Shown piece after piece: positions 33,118-41,395 of a stretch of DNA of 64,000 nt. The position numbers were made by a program, and so were the translations under genes. Origin of the DNA: Candidatus Avelusimicrobium cornigerorum (GTDB taxonomy: Bacteria; Elusimicrobiota; Elusimicrobia; Elusimicrobiales; Elusimicrobiaceae); NCBI GenBank assembly GCA_002309715.1, contig DBXW01000005.1, positions 124,001 through 188,000 on the forward strand, read 5' to 3'. Under the pieces are notes generated by a model. The model was not told the origin of the DNA, searched no databases, and worked only from the letters and a program-made list of their open reading frames with translations. How positions within the stretch are numbered: position 1 is the first letter of the stretch; the number at the start of each line of letters is the position of its first letter.

Positions 33118-33124
33118 AATAGTT

Positions 33125-33133
33125 ATTGTAACA
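33125..33133 (-). promoter_or_regulatory. Extended -10 promoter; leaderless REC-GGDEF mRNA
   Basis: TGTTACAAT on minus, 7 bases before the ATG at 33117, no Shine-Dalgarno. Confidence 0.65.
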
Positions 33134-33141
33134 TTTTCCCG

Positions 33142-33834
33142 TTACGGTTTGTAAATAAAGGATAAAAGGTTTTGTCGCACGTGATCGCGCCGCCAGGAAA
33201 AGAAATTTTCTTTATCGCCGCACGTGCAATAATAGGGCGTTTTAATTTGGCGGCTATCCAAGCCGGCTTCCTTAAGTTGGTTTAAAATTTCCAAATTTAA
33301 ATTGACAAAAATTTTTCCGTTTTTGTGATGTAAACTTGTCGGCGAAAACTGTACCGCCACGTCTTCTTGTACTTCAAAACAACATACTTGAATATGCGGG
33401 CCCAGCCAACCGTATATCGGGCCGGCGGCACCGGCGTGCTTAAGTGCTTGGGCCGTTTTAAAAGGCAGCCGCTTGACTACGCCCCGCCAACCGCAGTGGG
33501 CAAGCGCAAAAACGCGGGCGCTTTTGTCCCATAAAAAAAGCGGTACGCAATCGGCTGTTTGGATAGCCGCTCCCCAACCGGAAGTTGCAAACAGCCACGC
33601 GTCGGCGTCTTGCGTGGGGGCATCTTGCACGCGCCGGGCATCTTGCTCCGTTAAAATAGGGATAATGGTGTCGCTATGGGTTTGGTGAAAGTGCAAAATC
33701 TTTTCCGGCGGGATAGCAAGGTCTTCATAAACGGGGCGTTGGGCGGTCACTTCGCGCATATTGCCATGGTGTCGGGAGAGCGTGCCCCCTATCAGGCCGG
33801 ATGATAATAAGCGGTTGTCGGTAAATATGGTCAT
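33142..33834 (-). CDS. pgeF: PgeF/YfiH-family multicopper-like purine nucleoside phosphorylase
   Basis: A 230-aa member of the DUF152/LACC1 family. The zinc-site motifs are present: 'HFHQTHSDTI', 'TADCVPLFLWD' and 'ALAHCGWRGVVKRLPFKT', with 'VCCFEVQEDV' following. Family members act on purine nucleosides, and one role proposed in bacteria is removing wrongly placed L-Ser in peptidoglycan precursors. Its start overlaps murI by 4 bases, so a link to cell-wall synthesis is plausible. The length is normal. Confidence 0.88.
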   Translation of the reverse strand: MTIFTDNRLLSSGLIGGTLSRHHGNMREVTAQRPVYEDLAIPPEKILHFHQTHSDTIIPILTEQDARRVQDAPTQDADAWLFATSGWGAAIQTADCVPLFLWDKSARVFALAHCGWRGVVKRLPFKTAQALKHAGAAGPIYGWLGPHIQVCCFEVQEDVAVQFSPTSLHHKNGKIFVNLNLEILNQLKEAGLDSRQIKTPYYCTCGDKENFFSWRRDHVRQNLLSFIYKP

Positions 33835-34631
33835 GCGTTGAGTTTTTTTAGGTAAACGGTGGCAATCTTGTCTGCCAACAAATGGGTGGCCAGCCGTTTA
33901 AAGCGAGCCGGATCATCGCTTGCGTAAACGGTTAATTTGCCTTTCCCCACGGTTTCTTGAATATTATTTTCTCGTAGAAAAGTTTGAACGGCTTGGGCTA
34001 CCGTTTGGGCGGAATCTATCAACGTTACTTTCGGCCCGAGTACGTGGGCAATTACTTTTTTTAATACCGGATAATGGGTGCAACCTAAAATAACGGTATC
34101 GGCCCGGTGCCGGCGTACGGAAGATAAATAATCTTGCGCAATAAGTAAGGCGGCCGGTTTTTTAGTCCAATTTTCTTCTACAAGCGGTACAAAAAGCGGA
34201 CAGGATTGTTGCTTGATGCGGGCGTGGGGGGTGTATTTTAAAATCGCTGTCGCGTAGGCATTGCTTTTTACGGTGCCTTCGGTTCCCAACACGGCTATAC
34301 GACCGTTTTTAGTGCTGGCGGCTGCTTTTTTGGCCCCGGGTTCAATAACGCCTATGACCGGTACGTGGCATTGCTTTCTTAAAGTGGGCAAGGCCAAAGC
34401 CGATGCCGTATTACACGCCACGACGATCATTTTGACTCCCTGGCTTTCTAAAAAACGGGCAATATCTATTGAAAAGCGCGTAACGGTTTGTTTGGATTTT
34501 GAGCCGTAAGGAACATTGGCGCTGTCTCCAAAGTAAATTAAGTTTTCGTGCGGCAACGTGCGGCGCAAGGCTTTCAAAATGGTCAGCCCGCCAAGTCCGG
34601 AATCAAAAATACCGATGGCTTTTTTACTCAT
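33831..34631 (-). CDS. murI: Glutamate racemase
   Basis: A 266-aa racemase making D-glutamate for peptidoglycan. 'IGIFDSGLGGLTILKALRR' and 'YFGDSANVPYGSKS' at the N-terminus, catalytic cysteines in 'VVACNTASALALP' and 'VILGCTHYPVLKKV'. The length is normal. No Shine-Dalgarno; TATAAT lies 6 bases before the ATG, implying a leaderless message, divergent from the kinase gene. Confidence 0.95.
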   Translation of the reverse strand: MSKKAIGIFDSGLGGLTILKALRRTLPHENLIYFGDSANVPYGSKSKQTVTRFSIDIARFLESQGVKMIVVACNTASALALPTLRKQCHVPVIGVIEPGAKKAAASTKNGRIAVLGTEGTVKSNAYATAILKYTPHARIKQQSCPLFVPLVEENWTKKPAALLIAQDYLSSVRRHRADTVILGCTHYPVLKKVIAHVLGPKVTLIDSAQTVAQAVQTFLRENNIQETVGKGKLTVYASDDPARFKRLATHLLADKIATVYLKKLNA

Positions 34632-34637
34632 ATATAT

Positions 34638-34643
34638 ATTATA
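34638..34643 (-). promoter_or_regulatory. Promoter -10 of murI; leaderless mRNA
   Basis: TATAAT on minus followed by ATATAT and the ATG at 34631 (6-base gap). Confidence 0.6.
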
Positions 34644-34701
34644 TGAATTATTGGCAGATTGTGTGTGAACGCAAAAGATTTGTCGGCAACGCGTTTTTTT
34701 G

Positions 34702-34710
34702 TGCTAGAAT
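34702..34710 (+). promoter_or_regulatory. Extended -10 promoter of the kinase gene; leaderless mRNA
   Basis: TGCTAGAAT abuts an ATG at 34711 and lies 6 bases before a second in-frame ATG at 34717. The second fits the expected transcription start. Confidence 0.65.
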
Positions 34711-34716
34711 ATGTAT

Positions 34717-36207
34717 ATGCGCTTAAATAAATTTATTTTAATAGGTTGTCTTTGTGGATGGGCTATGTCGTTGCAGGCCGCCCCGGATACGGCATCGGCT
34801 CCGTTGCTAGTGGGGGGGAGTTTCTCGTCACAAACAAGTGCATCTTCCGCTACGGTATTTGATCAAACCGCTCGCGACAGTGAAGTGGCCGACTTAAACC
34901 AACGTCTTAAAAAGAAACAATTTTCCGCCGTTGTTAAACGTATCAATGAACTGACTGCTAAAAAATTTGTGGATAACCGTTTCCATTTGCTTTTGGCTAT
35001 TGCTTATGACGGGTTAGGAAAATACGATGATGTTATTTATTCCGCCTCGCAAGCCATTGCTGTGGCTCCGCAGGATGCGCGGCCATATATTTTGCGCGCA
35101 CAAGCCTATTTACAAAAAGAGCAATATGAACGAAGCCAACTTGATTTAGACGCTGCGTTTAAATTAAATCCCGATTCCAAACTCGCGCAAAAAGTACAAC
35201 AACAGTTAGACGAAAAAACGTTTGTCAACAAAGCCAAACCTTTGGAAAACCCGGAACAAGTTAAACGTTCTAATAAGGCTTGGGTGCTGATGTATTTTGT
35301 GGCGATTTTGTTGGCCATACTTCTTTATGTATATTGGCGATATGAAGACGTCTTCCGTCGTCCAAAAAATGCGTTTACCCGCCGGGAAGTAGAAATCAAA
35401 GAACAGTACGAATTTATCCGCCAAATCGGGGAAGGCGGTATGGGTAAAGTATATGAGGCGTACGATAAAGTGCTCAAACGCAAGGTGGCCGTTAAACGCG
35501 TGCGGCCGGAGTTGGTGCGAAGCGCGTATGTGCGGGAGCAATTTATGGCCGAAGCGCGTATGGTGGCACTTTTGCGTCACCCGTGTATTGTGGAAATTTA
35601 TACGGTTATTGAATCGGAAAGTTCGCTTTATTTGGTGTTTGAGTATGTAGATGGGCAAACGTTAGAAACGCGGTTGGATATTGACGGCCGTTTGCAATTT
35701 TCCAAAGTTAAGAAGATTTTTGAATATGTTTGCCGTGGGTTACATTATGCACACTCGCAAGATATTATTCATTGCGATTTAAAACCGGGGAACATTATGA
35801 TTTACGGTGATGATAAGGCCAAAGTGATGGATTTTGGCGTGGCCAAGCGCGCCATTGACCACGATACCGGTGCACGTACCGTGGCCGGAACGCCCGCTTA
35901 TATGGCTCCCGAACAACAAAAAGGATTTATGAAAAAACAGTCAGACGTGTACTCCCTGGCCTTATGCCTTTACGAAGCGTTGGCCGGGCAAGTGCCGTGG
36001 ACCGTTAAAGGGTTTAATATCGCTAACAAAAAAATTGTGCCGGTTTCCACGCTGGCGCCAAGTATCCCCGAAGAAGTGGATAGTTTATTGGAAGATGCTT
36101 TAAAAGAAGATCCCAAAGAGCGTATCCAATCTATAGACGAGTTTTGGAGCCGGCTTAAAGCCATTGAGCCGCTGCACGAAGACGATTTGACACAAACGCA
36201 TTATTAA
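34717..36207 (+). CDS. Membrane Ser/Thr protein kinase with extracytoplasmic TPR domain
   Basis: About 496 aa. Numbering from the ATG at 34711: signal peptide 1-23, TPR-like region about 60-165, transmembrane helix 191-208, and a Hanks-type kinase domain 231-490. Kinase motifs: P-loop 'GEGGMGKVYEA', K262 in VAVKRV, catalytic loop 'HCDLKPGN' (354-361), 'MDFGVAK' and 'YMAPEQ'. HCD replaces the usual HRD arginine. The layout (sensor outside at the N-terminus, kinase inside at the C-terminus) is the reverse of PknB-type kinases. The start at 34717 is preferred because the earlier ATG would precede the transcript. CorA-like gene follows by 11 bases. Confidence 0.88.
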   Translation: MRLNKFILIGCLCGWAMSLQAAPDTASAPLLVGGSFSSQTSASSATVFDQTARDSEVADLNQRLKKKQFSAVVKRINELTAKKFVDNRFHLLLAIAYDGLGKYDDVIYSASQAIAVAPQDARPYILRAQAYLQKEQYERSQLDLDAAFKLNPDSKLAQKVQQQLDEKTFVNKAKPLENPEQVKRSNKAWVLMYFVAILLAILLYVYWRYEDVFRRPKNAFTRREVEIKEQYEFIRQIGEGGMGKVYEAYDKVLKRKVAVKRVRPELVRSAYVREQFMAEARMVALLRHPCIVEIYTVIESESSLYLVFEYVDGQTLETRLDIDGRLQFSKVKKIFEYVCRGLHYAHSQDIIHCDLKPGNIMIYGDDKAKVMDFGVAKRAIDHDTGARTVAGTPAYMAPEQQKGFMKKQSDVYSLALCLYEALAGQVPWTVKGFNIANKKIVPVSTLAPSIPEEVDSLLEDALKEDPKERIQSIDEFWSRLKAIEPLHEDDLTQTHY

Positions 36208-36218
36208 AGGTGTTTTAA

Positions 36219-37133
36219 ATGCTTAAAAAATATATTATTTCAAATAAAAAACTGCAAGAGACCGAAGCGGCCAAAGCGCAAGTGTATGTATACACCAACC
36301 CTACGGTGGAAGAACAACGCTTGCTGGTGGAAAAATACCAAATTGACGAGCACACACTTTCTTCTGCGTTAGATCCCGATGAACTTCCGCGGTTGGAGTT
36401 TGAGCCGGAACATATTGTGATGATTTACAAGCGCCCTAAAAATTATTCCGGCAAAGACCAGTTGGAGTTTAAAGTGGCTTCTGTAGGAATGTTTTTGTTT
36501 GAAGATAAACTTATTGTGGTGTTGGCCGACGATATTCCGCTATTTGTGGGGAAACGCTTTTTGGCCGTCGGTTCTATTAAAGAGATTTTCTTAAAATTAG
36601 TCTACAATGCCATTTCCCACTATGTGGAACACTTGCGCATTATTCACATGATCAGCGAAGAAATTGAAGATAAAATGACCGAATCTATGGATAATACGTA
36701 CCTGTTTAATCTATTTAGTTTGGAAAAAAGCCTGGTGTATTATGCCGAGGCCATAACTTCTAACGGCTTTGTGTTTGAAAAAATGCGGAACCTTTCCGCG
36801 CGCATCGGTTTTGAAGAAAAAGACGAAGAAATGTTAGACGATATGATTGTGGAAAATATGCAATGTAAAACACAGGCGGACATCCACTCCAACATTTTAG
36901 CCCAACTGCTCGGTGCGCGGGCATCTATCGTTAGTAACAACCTTAACTTGCTAATTAAAAAATTAAACGTTATTACCATTTGGATGATGGTACCGACGCT
37001 CGTAGTAAGCGCGTATGGTATGAACGTGGCTTTGCCGTTAGCCGGTCACCCCGATGCCTTTTGGATGCTCATGGGCGTGTGTTTGATTTTGGTATGGCTG
37101 GTTATGATGTACTGGCGGCATAAAAATTGGTAA
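36219..37133 (+). CDS. corA: CorA-family divalent cation transporter
   Basis: A 304-aa protein: soluble N-terminal alpha/beta funnel domain with long helix (about 120-240), then two C-terminal membrane helices ('VITIWMMVPTLVVSAYGMNV' and 'FWMLMGVCLILVWLVMMYW') around the signature 'YGMN', and a basic tail. CorA pentamers carry Mg2+ (or Co2+/Ni2+) into the cell. It is slightly shorter than E. coli CorA, in the range of the Thermotoga-like group. SD AAAGGTG; 11 bases after the kinase gene, so probably one transcript. Confidence 0.92.
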   Translation: MLKKYIISNKKLQETEAAKAQVYVYTNPTVEEQRLLVEKYQIDEHTLSSALDPDELPRLEFEPEHIVMIYKRPKNYSGKDQLEFKVASVGMFLFEDKLIVVLADDIPLFVGKRFLAVGSIKEIFLKLVYNAISHYVEHLRIIHMISEEIEDKMTESMDNTYLFNLFSLEKSLVYYAEAITSNGFVFEKMRNLSARIGFEEKDEEMLDDMIVENMQCKTQADIHSNILAQLLGARASIVSNNLNLLIKKLNVITIWMMVPTLVVSAYGMNVALPLAGHPDAFWMLMGVCLILVWLVMMYWRHKNW

Positions 37134-37157
37134 ATCATTAGAAAAATATTTCTTAAA

Positions 37158-37193
37158 ACAAGCAGCCCTAAAGGTTGCTTGTTTTTTGTTTGC
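37158..37193 (+). terminator. Terminator after corA
   Basis: AACAAGCA / TGCTTGTT stem followed by a T-run. Confidence 0.85.
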
Positions 37194-37257
37194 AGGCGAA
37201 AACGCGGCAAGATAACAATTTAATTAGATAAATGTCAAGGCTAATTTATAAAAAGTC

Positions 37258-37286
37258 TTGAAATGCTTTTTGAAAAAAGTTTTAAT
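37258..37286 (+). promoter_or_regulatory. Promoter of the 424-aa outer-membrane protein gene
   Basis: TTGAAA, 17 bases, TTTAAT, about 48 bases before the ATG; the leader has a strong GGAGGA ribosome site. Confidence 0.6.
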
Positions 37287-37334
37287 AATAGGGTAAGGAA
37301 GTAGTTAAACTTAAATTAGGAGGAAGTACTTAGC

Positions 37335-38609
37335 ATGAAAAAACTACTAAGTTTGTTGGCCGTAACTGCTTTGTTGACGGTTACTGCTAACGCTGAAGTG
37401 TTAAAAAATGTAAACCTCAAAGGCGAAATCCAAACGATTGCCTCTGATGTTCGCCACAACGCCGTTGTGGGTGTTGATGCCCTTGGTAACGACATCTATG
37501 GTTACAACAGCGGCACCTCTGCCCGTGTGTTAGCCGGTCTTTCCGCTGATTTAGTGGAAGATGTAACCGCTAACTTGATGTTCCAATATGCCAACGTTTG
37601 GGGCAATGATGCTTCTACCGGTAAAACCGTACAAAACTATTGGGATGATATCCACTTGGTAGAAGCCAACGTGGTACTCCACAATTTGTTCTGCTGCTTA
37701 GAAGCCACGGTCGGCCGCCAATTCTACGGTGATGAAGACAGCGCCGTTATGTATTTTGGCCCGAACCACTACAACGCCGAATGGAACGGCTTGACCAACT
37801 CGTTAGATGCGGTCAAAATCGCCTATTCCGACGACGTGAAATCCTTAACGTTAATCGCCGGTCGCATCAAAATTGTTGATGACGAACTTGCTGATCCGGC
37901 CATCCTCGCTATAGACGAAGCTGATGCCACGTTAATCGGTGCTGATTTCAAACTCAACTTAACCGATGCGTTGAAACTCCAAGTCTATGGTTATAACATC
38001 AACGATTTGGAATTCACCGACACCCTGGCGACCGTATACCCCGTTGACGGCAATGGCGGTTTCTACGGTGCCAAATTGGCCTTTGATCCGGAAGATGGTG
38101 TCCGTTTAGCGGCTGAATATGCCCGCAACTACGGTTTCTATAACCAACTCTTCAAAGAAGGCAAAGATACCGGCCACATGGCTAAATTGGACGTTGCCAT
38201 GGACATTGATGCCATTACCGCTCGCGGTACGGCCTTGTATGCCAACGAAAACTTCTGGGCTTTCGGTAACTATACCCCCGGTTTGTTAATCGGCCATCCG
38301 TTGGCTGGAGATATCTTTGATTACACCGATGAAGATGGTGTAACGATGTTCAACATCGGCTTTGATGTTAAACCGGCTGACAAATGGACCGTATCCTTGG
38401 ATGGTTATTCCTTCCAAGATCATCGCATGAAACACTCTGCGACGTTTGAAGGCGACGTCACCGTCAAATATGACCACAACGAATATGTGCAATTATTTGC
38501 CGGCGCCGGTTATGCCAAAATGACTGCTTGGGACGGCACTGAATACACCAAAGCCAACTATGGCTCTGATAACTTCAAAGGCCAACTCGGCATGTTAATC
38601 AAATTCTAA
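37335..38609 (+). CDS. Putative outer-membrane porin-like beta-barrel protein
   Basis: A 424-aa protein with a signal peptide (cleavage near ANA-EV). The rest is a run of amphipathic strands with turns rich in Asp/Asn/Gly ('NLKGEIQTIASDVRHNAVVG', 'AKLAFDPEDGVRLAAEYARN', 'FNIGFDVKPADKWTVSLDGY'), ending in 'FKGQLGMLIKF', a C-terminal Phe barrel signal. Its codon use is cleaner and more uniform than its neighbours and its ribosome site is strong, suggesting an abundant surface protein. It resembles major porin-like proteins of Elusimicrobia, but the substrate is unknown. Confidence 0.78.
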   Translation: MKKLLSLLAVTALLTVTANAEVLKNVNLKGEIQTIASDVRHNAVVGVDALGNDIYGYNSGTSARVLAGLSADLVEDVTANLMFQYANVWGNDASTGKTVQNYWDDIHLVEANVVLHNLFCCLEATVGRQFYGDEDSAVMYFGPNHYNAEWNGLTNSLDAVKIAYSDDVKSLTLIAGRIKIVDDELADPAILAIDEADATLIGADFKLNLTDALKLQVYGYNINDLEFTDTLATVYPVDGNGGFYGAKLAFDPEDGVRLAAEYARNYGFYNQLFKEGKDTGHMAKLDVAMDIDAITARGTALYANENFWAFGNYTPGLLIGHPLAGDIFDYTDEDGVTMFNIGFDVKPADKWTVSLDGYSFQDHRMKHSATFEGDVTVKYDHNEYVQLFAGAGYAKMTAWDGTEYTKANYGSDNFKGQLGMLIKF

Positions 38610-38626
38610 TTAAATTAGATATTTGT

Positions 38627-38656
38627 AAAGCCCCGCTCGCAAGAGCGGGGCTTTTT
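38627..38656 (+). terminator. Terminator after the porin-like gene
   Basis: AAAGCCCCGCTC GCAA GAGCGGGGCTTTTT. Confidence 0.93.
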
Positions 38657-38734
38657 ATATGCCACTTGGGCCAGGGAGCGTTTAACAAATGCCCCTTTAT
38701 CCTAAATGTTCTTTAGATTGTTTGCAAAGAAATA

Positions 38735-38762
38735 CCCCGGGTCAGTTAAAACCGATCCGGGG
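38735..38762 (-). terminator. Terminator after pssA
   Basis: CCCCGG..TC/GA..CCGGGG hairpin downstream of pssA on minus; followed by a U-rich stretch rather than a clean U-run. Confidence 0.65.
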
Positions 38763-38783
38763 CCTTCCTTGCATAAACAAAAA

Positions 38784-39578
38784 TTATTTTTCTACTGTGA
38801 TTTTACGAAACGCGCGGACTAATACGGCCAATATCCCCACAATCACGTAAAGCGAAAAAACAATAAATACGACGTCTTGCGGATATTTGATCAGCATGAC
38901 CACCAAAAATACCACGAAAAGCAAGAACCACGGGCTATGGGCTTTTTCGCGTTTGGCTTTGAACGCCGCGTATGGTACGTTAGACACCATCAACAAAGAC
39001 AGCACCAACATCGCAAACCAAACAAAATTATAAATGTGCGGCAAATAGTCGGTCAGTAAGTGGATATTGCGTCCGCCGGCAGTACCTTCCATAATGCTAT
39101 ATGAAATGGCAAACGACGCCAAGATGCCCGCTGCTGCCGGAGTAGGCAGCCCGCTAAAGTATTTTTTGGAACCTTCGCCTGCATAAGCCATAGCATTAAA
39201 TTTGGCTAATCGCAACACGCCAAAACAGGCATATACACACGCAATCGGGCCGCCCCAAGTGGGTTGCGTATGCAGTACAAAAAAGTACATCAGCATAGCC
39301 GGTGCCGTGCAGAAAGAAACCGCATCGGCCAATGAATCCATTTCTATACCAAAATTACTTTCCGTGCCGAGAAGTCTTGCCATGCGGCCGTCAAACATAT
39401 CAAATACCATAGCAAACAAAATCAGCCAGCCGGCCTGTGCAAAATTCCCTTTGGCGGCCGCTAAAATAGAGAAAAAACCACACGCCATATTGCCCAGCGT
39501 AAATAAAGACGGCACGGTAACAGCGCCGGTATGTTTTAATTTAGCAACAACTTTTGTTCCTTGTTTTTCTTCTGTCAT
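38784..39578 (-). CDS. pssA: CDP-diacylglycerol-serine O-phosphatidyltransferase
   Basis: A 264-aa membrane enzyme making phosphatidylserine. The CDP-alcohol phosphotransferase motif D-G-x2-A-R-x8-G-x3-D-x3-D is complete ('FDGRMARLLGTESNFGIEMD' then SLAD). Six to eight membrane helices, for example 'VTVPSLFTLGNMACGFFSIL' and 'FLLFVVFLVVMLIKYPQDVV'. ATG at 39578 is preferred to an in-frame TTG at 39599 that overlaps psd. It lies just after psd, the next enzyme in phosphatidylethanolamine synthesis. Confidence 0.93.
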   Translation of the reverse strand: MTEEKQGTKVVAKLKHTGAVTVPSLFTLGNMACGFFSILAAAKGNFAQAGWLILFAMVFDMFDGRMARLLGTESNFGIEMDSLADAVSFCTAPAMLMYFFVLHTQPTWGGPIACVYACFGVLRLAKFNAMAYAGEGSKKYFSGLPTPAAAGILASFAISYSIMEGTAGGRNIHLLTDYLPHIYNFVWFAMLVLSLLMVSNVPYAAFKAKREKAHSPWFLLFVVFLVVMLIKYPQDVVFIVFSLYVIVGILAVLVRAFRKITVEK

Positions 39579-39582
39579 AAAA

Positions 39583-40251
39583 TTATTTCCACAACGCAAG
39601 AACGGTTAATCCGCCTTGCACTTTTTGCCCTACTTTCACCATCACGCGTACTTTATCTTTAGGCATATACACAGCCACCTGCGAGCCGAAACGCACTAGC
39701 CCAATGCGTTCGCCGATTTTGACTTCTTGCTTGGGATGACGCCAACTTTCAATGCGGCGGGCAATGGCTCCGGTGATTTGCTCTACGTGAGCAAAGTGGG
39801 TGGGGTCATCGTTTTTAAAAATCTGGATTAAGTTACGTTCGTTTTTATCGGCATCCGGATGATCGGCAAACAAGAAAGTACCTTTGTTATAAAAAATTTC
39901 TCCGATTTTGCCCGTTACCGTAGCCCGTTGAATATGCACATCAAAAATGGAAAGGAAAATGCGCACGACAACGGAATTGGGGTCTTCTTCGGTTTTAACA
40001 GAAAGCACGGTACCGTCGGCCGGGCAAGCAATTTCGTCATCGGCAAAATCGGTCTGGCGTTGCGGATCGCGGAAAAAATAGGCACAAAAACATGCTGCTA
40101 ACAAAAAGAGCAAGCATAGTACATCCCAGTGTAACAACAAACTGAAAAGCGCTAACACAACACCGAGCCCAAAGAATTTTAACCCTAAAGGCAAAACGGT
40201 AGAAACCCAACCGAAACTTTTGGATAAAGTGCGTTTGATATCTTCTAACAT
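39583..40251 (-). CDS. psd: Phosphatidylserine decarboxylase
   Basis: A 222-aa decarboxylase of the short (Psd-B/archaeal-like) class. N-terminal membrane anchor ('FFGLGVVLALFSLLLHWDVL'), 'YFFRDPQRQ', 'ADGTVLSV', 'IFLSIFDVHIQRA' and the self-cleavage site at 'LVRFGSQVAVYMP', where the Gly-Ser bond would form the pyruvoyl cofactor. Makes phosphatidylethanolamine. No clear Shine-Dalgarno. The tRNA-Leu gene lies 48 bases upstream on the same strand and may share its promoter. Confidence 0.93.
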   Translation of the reverse strand: MLEDIKRTLSKSFGWVSTVLPLGLKFFGLGVVLALFSLLLHWDVLCLLFLLAACFCAYFFRDPQRQTDFADDEIACPADGTVLSVKTEEDPNSVVVRIFLSIFDVHIQRATVTGKIGEIFYNKGTFLFADHPDADKNERNLIQIFKNDDPTHFAHVEQITGAIARRIESWRHPKQEVKIGERIGLVRFGSQVAVYMPKDKVRVMVKVGQKVQGGLTVLALWK

Positions 40252-40299
40252 AGGAGTTTACTGCCGGTGGGATAGATTTGAATGGCAGATTTAAAAGAG

Positions 40300-40382
40300 T
40301 GGGCAGGGGGGGACTTGAACCCCCACGACCTTGCGGTCAACAGATTTTAAGTCTGTCGCGTCTGCCATTCCGCCACCAGCCC
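40300..40382 (-). tRNA. tRNA-Leu (anticodon UAA)
   Basis: 83 bases without encoded CCA. Anticodon loop CTTAAAA (UAA) on a CAGA/TCTG stem, long variable arm GACCGCAAGGTC, and T-arm GGGGG TTCAAGT CCCCC. Acceptor GGGCTGG pairs with CCTGCCC except for a U-U mismatch at 5:68. Confidence 0.95.
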
Positions 40383-40391
40383 TCTGTTATT

Positions 40392-40400
40392 ATTGTAGCA
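40392..40400 (-). promoter_or_regulatory. Extended -10 promoter of tRNA-Leu(UAA)
   Basis: TGCTACAAT on minus, 9 bases before the mature tRNA 5' end. Confidence 0.6.
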
Positions 40401-40426
40401 AAAAATAGGGGTATATGTGCAAGTGT

Positions 40427-40837
40427 TTATTTTTCAGCAAGTTTAAGCGAATTGTAAAACTTCCGGCAAAATAAACTTTTTACACCTAACTCTTTAAGCG
40501 TTTGTTGCAGTTGCCTGTCATCGGTTACGGCGATAACGCGTTGGCCCGTTTGCGCCAAAAAGCCGGCTCGCTCGCAAATAATTTGGTCGGCGCTGTCGCC
40601 CTCAGTAAAGGTAATGTGTACTCCGCCGCGGTAAAGCGGGCCGATAGGCCGGAAGGAGCCGTCAAAAATCACTTCATACGTGTTCATTTGATAGCGTTCA
40701 TCCAACGAAACTTCTTCCAAAAAGTCTAAAAAATCGGTGGTAACTTCTTCTTCACTGCGGGCAAATTCGTATAAAAAACTGCGTACGATATTAAGTCCGT
40801 CAATTAAATAAATAGTTGGTTTGGTGCTTGTATACAT
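40427..40837 (-). CDS. YacP-like NYN-domain nuclease (putative)
   Basis: A 136-aa protein with a PIN-like NYN fold: 'IYLIDGLNIVRSF', 'YEVIFDGSF', 'VHITFTEGDSADQIICERAG' and 'VIAVTDDRQLQQTLKELGVK'. The conserved Asp residues (DGLN, GDSAD, TDD) form the expected acidic site. Family members (YacP/Rae1) cleave RNA at the ribosome. The start at MYTSTKPTI is chosen because the longer frame upstream runs through the tmRNA gene on the other strand. Its neighbour, the tmRNA gene, also serves ribosome rescue. Confidence 0.75.
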   Translation of the reverse strand: MYTSTKPTIYLIDGLNIVRSFLYEFARSEEEVTTDFLDFLEEVSLDERYQMNTYEVIFDGSFRPIGPLYRGGVHITFTEGDSADQIICERAGFLAQTGQRVIAVTDDRQLQQTLKELGVKSLFCRKFYNSLKLAEK

Positions 40838-40863
40838 GCTTGTATTGCCTTTACAGTCAAAAA

Positions 40864-40891
40864 TTGTTATAAGAAAATGATACAATATAAT
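40864..40891 (+). promoter_or_regulatory. Promoter of ssrA
   Basis: TTGTTA, 16 bases, TATAAT (40886-40891), about 41 bases before the mature tmRNA 5' end, leaving a short precursor leader. Confidence 0.65.
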
Positions 40892-40932
40892 ACCGTTGTA
40901 AAAAAGCGGTCTTTGACAATTTTCGTATGAAC

Positions 40933-41274
40933 GGGGGTGTAATAGATTCGACGGGTATCTGTTGCCACCCGGGAGCAAGTGCCGGTTGGCCAGGCCGGCT
41001 AAAATAGGGCCAAAAAAATAAGCAACAACAATCAAGTTGCCTGGGCTAACGCTTAGTCCACGGCGCCTTTTGTGTTTTCCATGCGCGAAAGGAACGCCGT
41101 CAAACCATGGAATGCAATCAAGCAGGCGCGGTTCGTCTTGCTTGATTTAAGACACACGAACCAAACCGCCGCCGTGCCGTCTTGCGCTTAGACGGCGGTA
41201 CTAAAGCAAGACTAAACTTGTAGTGCCCGAGAGGAGAAGATGTTCGGACGGGGGTGCGAATCCCCCCACCTCCA
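40933..41274 (+). ncRNA. ssrA: Transfer-messenger RNA (tmRNA)
   Basis: 342 bases. 5' GGGGGTGTAATAGATTCGAC and 3' T-arm GGGGG TGCGAAT CCCCC followed by CACCTCC-A form the tRNA-like domain; GGGGGTG pairs with CACCTCC. CCA is not encoded. The tag reading frame is GCC AAA AAA ATA AGC AAC AAC AAT CAA GTT GCC TGG GCT AAC GCT TAG, giving AKKISNNNQVAWANA after the charged alanine. The end ANA differs from the common LAA or VAA. smpB, the partner protein, is at 61 kb. Confidence 0.95.
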
Positions 41275-41320
41275 CTTTTTTATTTGTCGTAAAAAAGAGA
41301 AGGTCAAAAAATAGACTTTT

Positions 41321-41340
41321 TACTTTTTCGCGAAAAAGTA
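41321..41340. repeat. Perfect 20-base palindrome
   Basis: TACTTTTTCG / CGAAAAAGTA with no loop. Confidence 0.95.
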
Positions 41341-41361
41341 AACAAAAAGGCAAATAAATTC

Positions 41362-41387
41362 GTACTTTTTGTGCCGACAAAAAGTAC
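41362..41387. repeat. Perfect inverted repeat, 11-base arms
   Basis: GTACTTTTTGT, loop GCCG, ACAAAAAGTAC. Confidence 0.95.
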
Positions 41388-41395
41388 CAAAAAAC

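Noticed and set aside
40913..40918. TTGACA just before ssrA as its -35 box
   Set aside because: The matching -10 position would be inside the mature tmRNA; the TTGTTA/TATAAT pair upstream fits better.
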